Shown here: piece after piece, positions 50,282-61,724 of the stretch | How the letters are laid out: every line of letters begins with the position of its first letter | Position numbering within the stretch: the stretch's first letter is position 1 | Assembly: GCA_028752905.1 (NCBI GenBank) | Contig: JAQNBH010000002.1 | Span: forward strand, 31,626,738 to 31,690,737 | Direction of reading: 5' to 3' | DNA: 64,000 bases | Source of the DNA: Cladorhizidae sp. MBARI D1340-BT2 | Taxonomy: Eukaryota > Porifera > Demospongiae > Poecilosclerida > Cladorhizidae | The notes under the pieces: generated by a model | Told to the model about the DNA's origin: nothing | The model's input: the letters and a program-made list of their open reading frames with translations, nothing else | The model's database searches: none | Position numbers and translations under genes: made by a program

Positions 50282-51350
50282 TATTCCTCCCATGTTACTC
50301 TCCTCTGTTCCTCCCATGTTGTCCTTGCCCTAGAGTTGCTCTCCTCTGTTCCTCCCATGTTGTCCTTGCCCTAGAGTTGCTCTCCTCTGTTCCTCCCATG
50401 TTGTCCTTGCCCTAGAGTTGCTCTCCTCTGTTCCTCCCATGTTGCTCTCCTCTGTTCCTCCCATGTTGTGCTTGCCCTAGAGTTGCTCTCTCTGTTCCTC
50501 CCATGTTGCTCTCCTCTGATCCTCCCATGTTGTGCTTGCCCTAGAGTTGCTCTCCTCTGTTCCTCCCATATTGCTCTCCTCTGTTTGTCTCATGTTGTGC
50601 TTGCCCTAGAGTTGCTCTCTCTGTTCCTCCCATGTTGCTCTCCTCTGTTCCTCTCATGTTGTCCTTGCCCTAGAGTTGCTCTCCTCTGTTCCTCCCATGT
50701 TGCTCTCCTCTGTTCCTCTCATGTTGTCCTTGCCCTAGAGTTGCTCTCCTCTGTTCCTCCCATGTTGCTCTCCTCTGTTCCTCTCATGTTGTCCTTGCCC
50801 TAGAGTTGCTCTCCTCTGTTCCTCCCATGTTGCTCTCCTCTGTTCCTCTCATGTTGTCCTTGCCCTAGAGTTGCTCTCCTCTGTTCCTCCCATGTTGCTC
50901 TCCTCTGTTCCTCTCATGTTGTCCTTGCCCTAGAGTTGCTCTCCTCTGTTCCTCCCATGTTGCTCTCCTCTGTTCGTCTCATGTTGTCCTTGCCCTAGAG
51001 TTGCTCTCCTCTGTTCCTCCCATGAGAGCAACATGGGAGGAACAGAGGAGAGCAACTCTAGGGCAAGCACAACATGGGAGGAACAGAGGAGAGCAACATG
51101 GGAGGAACAGAGAGAGCAACTCTAGGGCAAGCACAACATGAGACAAACAGAGGAGAGCAACATGGGAGGAACAGAGGAGAGCAACATGGGAGGAACAGAG
51201 AGAGCAACTCTAGGGCAAGGACAACATGAGAGGAACAGAGGAGAGCAACATGGGAGGAACAGAGGAGAGCAACTCTAGGGCAAGCACAACATGAGACGAA
51301 CAGAGGAGAGCAACATGTGCTTGCCCTAGAGTTGCTCTCTCTGTTCCTCC
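50282..51350. repeat. 24+17-bp composite minisatellite with an inverted segment
   Basis: Made of two modules, TTGCTCTCCTCTGTTCCTCC (24-bp module) and TTGTCCTTGCCCTAGAG (17-bp module), mixed in 41- and 65-bp groups. From about 51024 to 51317 the same modules run in reverse complement, then revert to the first orientation to 51350. This makes a long inverted repeat. Confidence 0.93.
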
Positions 51351-51390
51351 GTCTCTAGAAGACTTTGGTCTTCTTCTCACTCTATTCTTC

Positions 51391-52080
51391 ATGTTACCCT
51401 ACATGTATGTACATGTATGTACATGTATGTACATGTACGTACATGTAGCTTTGATCAGACCCTGTTTGTTTATACAGCACACTTTGGTCCTTCCGGTCGT
51501 TCCCTGCTCACCTCTTCATCCGTGTTTAGCTGGTTCCATCGCTACCCTAAACAGCCTCTTAGAAGTGCAATTAAGCGCGTGCACAGAATCACATGTTGTA
51601 GTTCACACACGCATGCACACACAGGCTATTGATCGCTCCATGCGGTGAACATCGTACATGTATGCCCGAAACAAAAAGGGTTTTCATGATGAGTACAGTG
51701 TTCCCCCACTCGAGGACAATCGATTTAAGCAACTAATTAGTTTTAGGCTTGCAAAAGTGTTAATGGGGACACTCAGTGGTTATCAATTATCCTTGGTAGA
51801 ATCGAGTGCCTCAGGCAACTAGGGGGGGGGGGGGGGGGTAAGGATTGCACTCTAAAAGTGGTTGAGGAGTGAGAGCATGACGAACACACACACACAAACC
51901 ACATGCACACACACACGTAGTACTGGACGCTGTTAGCACTGTGCAGTAGTGTCGAACAATAACTGTTAACTCACCTAGCAGAATTATGACATGTACTTAT
52001 GGAAGTATTCTCTTACCTGAAGCCTAACATGTATCGGTGAGCTAGCTGGAAAAAGAAGAAAAAACACACATGCCAACCAG
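51391..52080. other. Stretch with short simple repeats only
   Basis: TGTACATGTATGTACATG units at 51398-51445 (self-complementary), a G run at 51821-51838 and AC-rich sequence near 51880-51915. No supported gene. Confidence 0.5.
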
Positions 52081-52084
52081 TGCT

Positions 52085-52600
52085 TCTCTATGAATATTTA
52101 TAGCTGGTCATGAATATGATTACTTATAGCCGACCATGAATATGATTATTTATAGCTGGCCATGAATATGCTTATTTATAGCTGGCTGCTCATGATGATG
52201 GTGGATAGGATGAAGAAGGTATCAATTAAAGAGCACTATTGGATTCCTTGTAGAAATTTCAGTTGACCACACTTCATACAAGGTGCTGTCTGCCTCACAG
52301 ATAACTAGTAAGGATAAAGAAAAATCAAGGAAGGTCACCTTTGGCTCCTAAACAAGTATAGACATCTGAGGGGTTTGGCCTAAGGCATACAAAAGTTGGG
52401 GAACTCTTGTCTCCATAACTCTGCTAGCTTCTGCTTGGATGACTAGCTACTCTTGGCTCCATAACTCTGCTAGCTTCTGCTTGGATGGCTACCTGCTAGC
52501 TTCTTCTTGGATGGCTAGCTACTCTTGTCTCCAACTCTGCTAGGATGACTAGCTACTCTTGTCTCCATAACTCCTAGCTGCTGCTTGGATGATTAGCTAC
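52085..52600. repeat. Two short tandem-repeat clusters
   Basis: At 52085-52190, about four units of roughly 27 bp contain TATAGCTGGCCATGAATATG. At 52405-52600, degenerate units contain CTCTTGTCTCCATAACTCTG and TAGCTTCTGCTTGGATG. Non-coding. Confidence 0.75.
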
Positions 52601-53598
52601 TTGCTTGACTCGACTGTGCGGGCCAGAGGCTTACTAAACACTGGCATATCCCTAGGTTCCAAACACCTGTTTGCACCACATGGTCAGAGTCAAGTTTAGC
52701 GGAGATTAATTTTGTAGAATTAGAAAATGGTCTTGAAAACAACGAAATTAGAACCCGTAAAAAATTGTAGCCCTTACTGCCCTTACGGCAATTCTGCCTC
52801 AGAAACTCCAAATCTGATGTCCATGACAACGCTTTGTAGATTCCCCATACACAATACATTACCTAGTCAACCATTCATAGCTGAGAATTCAGTTCCAAAA
52901 TAGTGGACACAGATGATGGACATTTCAAGAGTGTTAGTTAAAATCCAAGCCATCACAAGCAGTGAAACAAATCTGAGAACACACCCCACAGGGTCTTGCA
53001 CTGAGGAATCAGAGTCCCACGACTGGAACAACGGCTGACAAAAACGCCTTATAAGGCTTGTTAGCAACATGACGCTGCTGCCGAGCGTTGCATGTAGTCA
53101 ATTAACCGTTGACCCTCGAATCGCACTCAACAAAGACGGACACTGATTGGTCCGACGCTGCGTTTCAGACGTTGGATTAGATTTTTCCCCCTCCTAATCC
53201 AGCATTTGAAGCGCAATGTCGGACCAATTAGAACATCGCGTGCCCACGGCATCTCGGGTCAAAGGTCAATTAGCAACACACAACGCAATGCAACGTTCGG
53301 CCAGCGTCGTGTTGCGAACCAGACTTTAGGCTTAGGACATGTTTTAAGAACGAGTTTATTTTTAAGGCTAGCAGATTGTGGAGCTTGAAGCTAGTCAGTA
53401 ATAGCTAGTGATATAGGAAGGGTAGAGATGAAGAACAGTTGATGGGTATAGCAAAGGTAGAGATGAAGACAAAAGGTTCTAGTCTACATGATTCCATAGA
53501 GAGGGGATTCTTTATATAGAATAAGAGGATTATGGTGAGTCGAGCTAGTGGATGTTGAGCTGTCAGGACACACACACACACACACAAGCATACAACAG
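52601..53598. other. Stretch with no recognised gene; GC-richer part near 53090-53330
   Basis: Nothing with a domain. The region near 53100-53330 is richer in CpG and contains AACGTTC/GACGCTGCG strings, so it might be a promoter of an unseen gene, but no start can be tied to it. A (CA)n tract lies at about 53568-53586. Confidence 0.3.
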
Positions 53599-53779
53599 CA
53601 GGGTTTCATTTAGCGGGGCGGCGACTGCCCCCCTGGAACATTTTTGCCCCCCCTTGGAAATTGTATTACATGTACTAAAATTCTTATTGATGTTGATAAG
53701 TGCTTGACATCAGGCCCCCCCTTAATATCCAGATTCCTCCAGTTTCCCCCCCTTGGACAATTTTCTAAATGAAACCCTG
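53599..53779. mobile_element. 181-bp MITE, CAGGGTTTCATTTAG ends
   Basis: Same 15-bp inverted ends as 48797-48926. Flanks AACAG and AATAG are a near-match 5-bp target duplication. The interior is C-rich with CCCCCCTTGGA blocks and no coding capacity. Confidence 0.82.
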
Positions 53780-54312
53780 AATAGCATTGGCACAGCTCTC
53801 GAGGAATTGTCGTGTTGGATATCTGAGGGCATTGCAAAGTCCTACACAGAGCAGAGTTGGCAGCGAGGGAATATTTTCGGGGTGTGGCTAATTGGAGGAA
53901 GGGAGAGCAACAAACTAGTAGGGTCAGTTAATTAAGATAATTATATTCAATACTGAAAGGTCAGGGTTGTAAAATACCCTCTGCATGGTTAATTACATGG
54001 AGATTAGCATTAGCTAATCAGCCATAATCTGTGTGTGTGTGTGTGTATGTGTGGGGGAGGGGGGAGGGGGTGGACAACCCTCTACAGCTGTGCTATACTA
54101 ACCAGCTATTCAGTTGCTAGGTGGCCCACCCAGACAGACACTCTGCTATACAAAGACTGCCACATGAATACGTCACTCTTGAGGATCTCACTCACACACA
54201 TGTGCTGGACAAGGTGAGACTGGCCCTTAGACTACCATATATGTAGGTAGGCACTACGAAAAGGACATTAGATGCGATGGATGCATAAATTGAGTGCAAG
54301 TTACAAGAGATA
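53780..54312. other. Stretch with no recognised gene
   Basis: A (GT)n and G-rich tract at 54031-54072. Short plus-strand ORFs lack domains. Confidence 0.4.
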
Positions 54313-54670
54313 GAGTGGCAGAGCTCTATGGCTAGGGTTAAGGCACTATACAGCTAGGGTTAGGGCACTACACAGCTAGGGTTAGGGCACTATACAGCTA
54401 GGGTTAGGGCACTATACAGCTAGGGTTAGGGCACTACACAGCTAGGGTTAGGGCACTACACAGCTAGGGTTACAGCACTATAAAGCTAGGGTTAAGGCAC
54501 TATACAGCTAGGGTTAGGGCACTACACAGCTAGGGTTAGGGCACTATACAGCTAGGGTTAGGGCACTACACAGCTAGGGTTAGGGCACTACACAGCTAGG
54601 GTTACAGCACTATAAAGCTAGGGTTAGGGCACTATAAAGCTAGGGTTAGGGCACTACACAGCTAGGGCTG
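54313..54670. repeat. 22-bp minisatellite containing TTAGGG-like units
   Basis: About 16 units of AGCTAGGGTTAGGGCACTAC with small variants. TAGGGTTAGGG inside each unit resembles the animal telomere hexamer, but the array is not a pure telomere tract. Confidence 0.93.
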
Positions 54671-54962
54671 TAGAGCTCTATGGCCCAGTTTGCAGAGCTA
54701 TATGGCGAGGATTCAGTGTTCGCAATAATTTGAACTTTGAGGTCCATGGTTACCCTGGATCTGTTCTCGAGAACACAGAGTTTGGTATTGTCAAATAACG
54801 CTTGTTATCAAATTAACAACTATACCTAACAGTAGACCAAAAGGCTTTGATATGGTCTCCTGGCAACAGCTCCAGTGCCTATACAAGAAAAATGTGGATT
54901 TGGCATGGCCCAGATCTACACATTGCTCCAATTAGACAATGCTCTACAATCTTTGTTTCCAA
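54671..54962. other. Stretch with no recognised feature
   Basis: No coding or repeat signal. Confidence 0.4.
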
Positions 54963-55838
54963 TTAGCCCTAGTGTGATGTTGGTCCAGTGTGTGTCCCCA
55001 TAGAGCTACAGTCAACCTACTTCAATATGCCTCAGCCCAGTATGATGTTGGTCCAGTGTGTGCCCCCATAGAGCTACAGTCAACCTACTTCAACATGCCT
55101 CAACCCAGTATGATGTTGGTCCAGTGTGTGCCCCCATAGAGCTACAGTCAACCTACTTCAAAATGCCTCAGCCCAGTGTGATGTTGGTCCAGTGTGTGTC
55201 CCCATAGAGCTACAGTCAACCTACTTCAACATGCCTCAGCCCAGAGTGGTGTTGGTCCAGTGTGTGTCTCCATAGAGCTACAGTCAACCTACTTCAACAT
55301 GCCTCAGCCCAGTGTGATGTTGGTCCAGTGTGTGTCCCCATAGAGCTATTGTCAACCTACACTTCAATATGCCTCAACCCAGTGTGATGTTGGTCCAGTG
55401 TGTGCCCCCATAGAGCTACAGTCAACCTACTTCAACATGCCTCAACCCAGTGTGGTGTTGGTCCAGTGTGTGTCCCTTTAGAGCTATTGTCAACCTACTT
55501 CAACCTGCCTCAACCCAGTGTGATGTTGGTCCAGTGAGTGTCCCCATATAGCTATTGTCAACCTACTTCAACCTGCCTCAACCCAGTGTGATGTTGGTCC
55601 AGTGTGTGTCCTCATAGAGCTTCAGTCAACCTACTTCAATATGCCTCAGCCCAGTGTGATGTTGGTCCAGTGTGTGTCCCCATAGAGCTATGTACAGTCA
55701 ACCTGTACTTCAATATGCCTCAGCCCAGTGTGATGTTGGACCAGTGTGTGTCCCCATAGAGCTACAGTCAACCTACTTCAACATGCCTCAGCCCAGTCTG
55801 ATGTTGGTCAAGTGTGTGCCCCCATAGAGCTACAGTCA
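54963..55838. repeat. 68-bp satellite, left part
   Basis: About 13 units containing GTGATGTTGGTCCAGTGTGT, CCCCATAGAGCTACAGTCAA and CCTACTTCAACATGCCTCAG. It is interrupted at 55838 by the DDE-type element and continues at 58792. Confidence 0.95.
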
Positions 55839-56368
55839 GCTACAGGGCCAAGTCACAAAATCATGACATGGAAAGCTAAAAAAATATTTTGTCGTAGGGC
55901 CCAAAATCTTTATGAACCTAAAAATACACTCCTTGGGACCTTTAATAAAGTTGGTTTTATGTTGATATCTAACATACACACAGTACAGCAGTGCTTGAAA
56001 GTTGAGTTAAAATTTAACTGTAATTTCGAGGGAAAAAATTGAAAGTTTTCCATGCTGTAATATATGATACCATAAAGATATTACACTTATGTGTTACTTT
56101 CTGTGTGGGGATTTTAAAGTTCTACCAATATCTAGAACAATTTTTGGCTCAGAGCTATCTACCCGAGTATTGCACGTTGATTTCAAACCCGATGTTTTGA
56201 TGTAACGAAAGAAACGCTCAACTTCAAGAAGTTCCCTTTGCTCATGGATTTCTAAACCTAACTTCATAAAAGTTAGATATAATCTTCCCAACAATGTCCC
56301 TCATCTACACCCAAAAATTTGGTAAAGATCGCAGGAACAATTTTTTAAAAATTTCAGTTAAAAGGTTT

Positions 56369-58778
56369 GTAACGAAAGTAACGTAACGAAAATAAGTTTA
56401 AAAGTAGTGGAAGGTAAGTTTGTAACGAAAGTAACGTAAAATTAGACATATGTACATATGAAGATAGGGATCTGGCACAACTGTTAAGGGAGATCAGGAC
56501 ATTAACGTTGCAAACAGGTCGCAAAGATGCCCGAGCAACTACTCATGCTGGCGAAAAGAAACAATCACGCCATTTGGTGTGTACGCTGAAAGAGACTCGT
56601 GGCCTCTTTTTGGCACAGTACCTGATGTTCAGATTTGACTTACAAAGTTCAAAAGTCTACGCCCACCTCATGTCCTATATTCAAGTCTGACTACACAGAA
56701 TGGCTGTGTTTGCCAGTACCACGAGGACATCATACTTGCAGTTGATGCGCTCCACAAGTTGGAGCCAGCATTGGAGAAGTATAGTTCTAAACCCCCAGGC
56801 AGCTGGGTGTGGAAGAACCCTAAGACAGAGTTTTGGCTTGGCAAATGCAAGGAGTGGAGAATGGCCAGCTCTTCCTAGAGCAACATGATTCAGTGATGAT
56901 GGTGAGAAAGCAGTGACCTGGTTGTCATGGGGAAAAGACGGCAATGAAAGGTTGCACAAAGTCCAACATGAGGGGATAACAGAGGACCTCAAACAGCACA
57001 TTCTCAAACTTCTTCCCAGTTCCTGATCCACAGCATTGTAAAGTGAGCTCAAGCCGAGAGCTACAACATAGAGCGTGCAGATGCAGAGGCAACTTCTCCT
57101 GACTTCAACAAATTTCATGCACTACTTCAAGTTGACTTTTCGGAGAATTTTGAGTGCATCCAACAAGATGAGATACAGTCAGCACATTGGGGCCACAGCC
57201 CTGTCTCTCTACTCACCTACTCATTGTGGTACGGGGGAGAACACCACAGTGGTGTCATCTGTTCAGATTCTACTGATCACTCGAAGTGGTCCATCCTCCC
57301 ATATATGAACAATCTCCTTAGCCGACTACCAGATGATATAACTAAATTGTCAATGTGGTCCAACGGCACATCAGGTCAGTTCAAGAGCCGATTAATTGTA
57401 AATGCCTTGCAGAAGCTTGAGGAGGCACATGGCCTCAGCATCACCTGGAACTTCTTTGCAACTTCGCATGGCAAAGGCCCAGTTGACGGGACTGGTGGCA
57501 GTGTAAAGCGGCATGTCCACAACAGGGTGAAGGCATGGCAGGTGCTTGTTAGGGATGCTTCATCATTCGCTGCAGCTGCATCTAATATGATGACGGTCGA
57601 GGTTACAGTGATGAATGAAGCAGATATCAGGGCTTCACGCAAGCTTTCTGGGATGCATCTCCAGCAGTAGCTGGAATACGTGGCTATCATTGCCTGCGCA
57701 ATATTGACGGGATGGTCGTACACTCTCAGCTGACACAGGAGTTTTCTGTCCCAAACCAGCAACAGAAGAAGCAGATGGACGCTGGTAAAAATGTTACAGT
57801 ACAGTATCTGAATTCAAGCTGGAGAGTTCTTGGCAGCAGTGTACGATAGGAAGGCATGGATTGGTGAGGTGGTACGAAGCTCCCCTACTCACGTTGTCAT
57901 CACATTTATGAAGAGTTGTGGGCTGAATAGGTGGAACTGGCCTACCAAACATGATCGACTTCTAGTACCCAGAGAGGACATTCTCTGCAGACTTAGCCCA
58001 CCAGCTCCTATCAGCAACTATAGCCGGTTTGTTACTCTCAGTGACAGTGATGAAAAGGAGATAGTTAAATGTTTTGAGGAGTGGAATATAACTAACTAAA
58101 TTTGTGACCAAACTTTCAGATCAATATTATACCACCCCCTCCTCACTCCCACCCTCTGCCACCTCATGCACCTTGCAACCACCTTTGTCTCACCCCCTCA
58201 TTCATGCAACCTTGCAGTCAATCTTGCTGCTGCACCCCCCCCCCCCCCTCCCCCCCACACACAGTGATGTTTTGTACATTATCTTTATGTGTAAATATAA
58301 ATGTATATAAACTTTTAAGTTTGGCGTTTGAATCCAATAATTATGTATAAAAGTGCAACACATTCCCATCAATACTTGCATCAAAAGGAACGTAACGAAA
58401 GTAACGTAACGAAAGTAACAGTCACTTTTAGCATAATGGATGCTGTCCACCCATTATGGTTGAACATGTAACAACTAAACCAGGGGAATTGATAGCCAAC
58501 TACATTCTGTAAGACATAATTGAAAATCAAAAAAATTGAAGGAGCCTTTTTTCTAGGATTCACAAACAAACTTTGAAGACAATTTTTCATGTCCAAAATT
58601 CGTAACGAAAGTAACGGGCACTCATTAATGTCTAGCTGCTAGACCGTTTGGAATTTTTCAATAAAACCTGGCGTGCAACAATAACTAACTATGTCTTTGA
58701 TAACTTAGTTTGGGTTGATAAGTTGATGCATGCCAGAGTGACAGGTTTGACAAGCTGAAAAGTCGTAACGAAAGTAAC
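56369..58778 (+). promoter_or_regulatory. GTAACGAAAGTAAC subterminal boxes
   Basis: Exact GTAACGAAAGTAAC at 56369-56382, 56422-56435, 58392-58405, 58406-58419, 58602-58615 and 58765-58778, plus a variant at 56202-56215. All are in the same direction. A partial inverted copy, GTTACTTTCTGT, is at about 56092. They flank the coding part and may be transposase-binding sites. The interval given spans first to last box, not one continuous site. Confidence 0.7.
56440..58100 (+). pseudogene. DDE-type transposase relic of unnamed family
   Basis: Plus-strand blocks, in order: LLREIRTLTLQTGRKDARA, KETRGLFLAQYL, a C-x-C-x-x-Y-H-E zinc-like block (near 56720), LLQVDFSENFE (first Asp; about 57130), DEIQSAHWGH, ICSDSTDHSKW, MWSNGTSGQFKSR, WNFFATSHGKGPVDGTGGSV (57455-57500), and a C-terminal Tudor- or Agenet-like part (AVYDRKAWIGEVV, NRWNWPTKHD, REDILCRLS). 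In relatives I remember, the second position is S-D-G; here it is S-N-G, so a catalytic Asp seems lost. Stops and frame changes occur before 57120 and between 57670 and 57830. The superfamily is not one I can name with confidence. Confidence 0.72.
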
Positions 58779-58791
58779 GCTGACCTGGCCC

Positions 58792-59182
58792 TACAGTCAA
58801 CCTACTACAACATGCCTCAACCCAGTGTGATGTTGGTCCAGTGTGTGTCCCCATAGAGCTACAGTCAACCTTCTTCAACATGCCTCAGCCCAGTGTGATG
58901 TTGGTCCAGTGTGTGCCCCCATAGAGCTACAGTCAACCTACTGTACTTCAACATGCCTCAGCCCAGTGTGATGTTGGTCCAGTGTGTGTCCCCATAGAGC
59001 TACAGTCAACCTACTTCAATATGCCTCAGCCCAGTGTGATGTTGGTCCAGTGTGTGTCCCCATAGAGCTACAGTCAACCTACTTCAATATGCCTCAGCCC
59101 AGTGTGATGTTGGTCCAGTGTGTGTCCCCATAGAGCTACAGTCAACCTACTTCAACCTGCCTCAGCCCAGTGTGGTGTTGAT
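58792..59182. repeat. 68-bp satellite, right part
   Basis: About six further units of the satellite at 54963-55838, in the same direction and phase once the element and one target copy are removed. Confidence 0.95.
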
Positions 59183-59515
59183 ACACGCACACAACCACCT
59201 CTGCATGCAAGACGGCAACCATCTCTTCAACTCTCTCTATGCAACTGCTGGTGTGTAAACTCAACCTCTAAGGACACTTTGGTATCTCAACGTAACCAGC
59301 CCATTCCCGGCATTCAGAACACTTCCACACTATAAGTTACCACCTTGCTCGGAACTGTTCCTAGAACAGTTCTACCAACGGTAGACATATACCCTGCTTG
59401 TCAGCAGACAACCTCCCTAATTGGATCACACATTATGCCATGCACTAAACCTCTCCTGTATGTGTGTGGCAGCAATGTTGTACCTGTAGCCAGGGGGGAT
59501 TTCTTGGTATGACAT
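59183..59515. other. Stretch with no recognised feature
   Basis: No supported gene or repeat. Confidence 0.4.
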
Positions 59516-59722
59516 TCTCCTAGGGTTTACGAGTCTTGGCACTGGCTAGGGCTAAGGGCTATAGCTAGGGTTGGGCTAGGGCTATAGCTAGGGTTGGGCT
59601 AGGTTGGACTAGGGCTATAGCTAGGGTTGGCAGCTAGGGTTGGCTAGGGCTATAGCTAGGGTTGGCTAGGGCTATAGCTACCTAGGGTTGGGCTAGGGTT
59701 AGGGCTATAGCTAGGGTTAGTT
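59516..59722. repeat. Minisatellite of GGGCTATAGCTAGGGTTGG units
   Basis: Irregular array of GCTAGGGCTATAGCTAGGGT with 6-12-bp variants. It shares TAGGGTT with the arrays at 54313 and 60913 but is not a telomere tract. Confidence 0.88.
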
Positions 59723-60044
59723 GTTTTCCAGGGTATCTAGCACGTGCTACTAACAACAGGTCCTTTGAGTATCCAGGATGTAGTTGTTTCCTGGGTACAT
59801 ACGTGCCACTAATTCTTGTTTCCCTGGGTGCAACTATGACGTAGTTGTTTGTTCACATATTTAGCACGTGCTACTAATATCAATTTCCATGCCTACCTGT
59901 CAGCACATGTAGTCAATCTTTATTTGCTACTCGCCTCCGTGGTTACAATTGGAAGGTGTGGTTACTATAAATTGAGAGTGAGCTACTGTATGTGGTTATA
60001 ATTGGAGGGGCAGAGGAAATATGATACCTATTTTTTCTTCTTGT
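59723..60044. other. Stretch with no recognised feature
   Basis: Two or three degenerate copies of a TAGCACGTGCTACTAA string (near 59740 and 59863). Otherwise nothing. Confidence 0.4.
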
Positions 60045-60600
60045 TAAGTTAAGAGTTGGTCGTGACTGTCTCCTCCTGCTCAAGAGTCAGTGTTGCTTCC
60101 ATTTCTACCTACCTAGTTGGCTGTTGGTTGTTGGTTCCAGCCTCTGTTTGTTAAGAGTTGGTCGTGACTGTCTCCTCCTGCTCAAGAGTCAGTGTTGCTT
60201 CCATTTCTGGCGACCAGACAAACTTGTAGATGTGATGATCACATCTGCCCCTCTCCAGGCTCTGCTTGGCAACAGTTCAACCATTCCCCGACACTTCCAG
60301 CTAGCCCGGTATATATAGTAGATGATCCTTACCCACAGGAAATTGATGACCTCTGCACATGGGCACTGCTTGTTAAGCTCCTGCTCTGTCGGGCAGCCAT
60401 TTTCTTGCTCTACAAGCACCTAGGTTTGATGATCCTTACCTATAGGAAATTGATGACATCTGCATATGGGCACTGCTAAGCTTCAGCTAGGTGTTGGGCG
60501 GCCATTTTCTTGCTGGCTGACTCTATAACCACCAAGCCCAGGTTTGATGATCCTTACCTATAGGAAATTGTTGACCTCTGCACATGGGCACTGCTCTAGG
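60045..60600. repeat. Low-copy tandem duplications
   Basis: A 60-bp block beginning TTAAGAGTTGGTCGTGACTG occurs at about 60046 and again at 60151. A block with GATGATCCTTACC and GGAAATTGATGACCTCTGCA occurs three times (about 60320, 60427 and 60546), spaced 105-120 bp. Non-coding. Confidence 0.8.
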
Positions 60601-60912
60601 GCAGCCATTTTCTTGTTGACTGATGCTATAAGCAGCCATGTGTGTTGGTTTCTTTGATCAGCTGAAAACAAATAGCCAAACACTATTGTTTTAAGTGGGT
60701 TAAAGGGAATCACTCTTCCTTGGAGTGCCTCTCAGCTGATAGCCTGGCTCTATGCACTCTTGCATGTGGAAACTGAAAGTGGAATGACCTTCACTTTCAG
60801 TGTGGTTATTGCTTGGGAAATGCTAGCATTCCGAGATGGATATTGAGGGTATGGCTATCAGTGAGTCCTCACTTGTAAGAGGCATAGGGAAGCACACTGA
60901 CTTCAACATGAC
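60601..60912. other. Stretch with no recognised feature
   Basis: No supported gene or repeat. Confidence 0.4.
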
Positions 60913-61348
60913 ATTACCATGGCCCTAACCCTAGCCATTGCCCTAACCCTAGCCATTGCCCTGGCCCTAACCCTAGCCATTGTCCTGGCCCTAACCCTAG
61001 CTATTGTCCTGGCCCTAACCCTAGCCATTGTCCTGGCCCTAACCCTAGCCATTGCCCTAACCCTAGCCACTGTCCTGGTCCTAACCCTAGCCATTGCCCT
61101 GGCCCTAACCCTAGCCATTGCCCTGGTCCTAACCCTAGCCATTGCCCTGGCCCTAACCCTAGCCATTGCCCTGGCCCTAACCCTAGCCATTGCCCTGGCC
61201 CTAGCCATTGCCCTAACCCTAGCCATTGCCCTGGTCCTAACCCTAGCCATTGCCCTGGCCCTAACCCTAGCCATTGCCTTGGCCCTAACTCTAGCCATTG
61301 CCCTAACCCTAGCCATTGTCTTGGCCTTGGCCATTGCCCTAACCCTAT
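60913..61348. repeat. Telomere-like CCCTAACCCTAGCCATTG minisatellite
   Basis: About 20 units, either CCCTAACCCTAGCCATTG (18 bp) or that plus CCCTGG (24 bp). Because units are multiples of 6, both strands carry 143-codon open frames (Ala/Leu/Ile-rich and Arg/Met/Ala-rich), which are artefacts. CCCTAACCCTA resembles the complement of TTAGGG telomere repeats. Confidence 0.95.
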
Positions 61349-61724
61349 GACATGGTCCTAACCTGTTACAGCTGAAGGCCTAATAAGATTTGTACTTTAT
61401 TGATGACGTCATAACGATGATGTCATGCTAGGATTGTGGTATGGGAAGTACTAATGTGTCATCTATAGATTCCTAACTAGTGGGAGGTTGGTCAACCTGA
61501 CGCCTGCAAAACTGTGTTTCAGGCCCGTCTGTAACCAGGAAATACACTAGAATATTCCTGGATTCCACAGATCCCATTGGCCGTGATGCCTAATTAGATT
61601 AAACTGTTGTCATAGCAACCACGCATATATTTTATTATATCAAATTGTCACCTTCAAGTCACAGGTATCCAAAGTGAACCTAAAAACAACCAATCAAATT
61701 GCTTCGTTCAAATCACAGGTGTCT
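61349..61724. other. Stretch with no recognised feature
   Basis: No supported gene or repeat. Confidence 0.4.

Larger units (their letters stand above)
55839..58791 (+). mobile_element. Unnamed DDE-type DNA transposon inside the 68-bp satellite
   Basis: The satellite breaks after CATAGAGCTACAGTCA (55838) and resumes at TACAGTCAACCTAC (58792), so TACAGTCA is present on both sides, as an 8-bp (or 9-bp with the C before it) target duplication. The ends GGGCCAAGTCA (55845) and TGACCTGGCCC (58791) are imperfect inverted repeats, with six extra bases (GCTACA) outside on the left. Inside are five exact GTAACGAAAGTAAC boxes plus more near-copies, close to the two ends (see findings), and a broken transposase at about 56440-58100. 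About 2.95 kb. Confidence 0.85.

Noticed and set aside
50022..50415. Repeat-coded ORFs on both strands of the 49985-51350 arrays
   Set aside because: They follow the repeat unit and switch with the inverted block.
52593..53070. Two minus-strand ORFs of 88 and 67 codons
   Set aside because: No domain, splice context or composition to support them. Considered as upstream exons of the RING gene, but no FYVE-like Cys pattern is present.
55746..56042. Plus-strand ORF starting in the 68-bp satellite
   Set aside because: It crosses the satellite/transposon junction, so it cannot be an ancestral gene.
60903..61350. Open frames of 143 codons on both strands
   Set aside because: The 18/24-bp unit keeps every frame without a stop. 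There is no other coding evidence.
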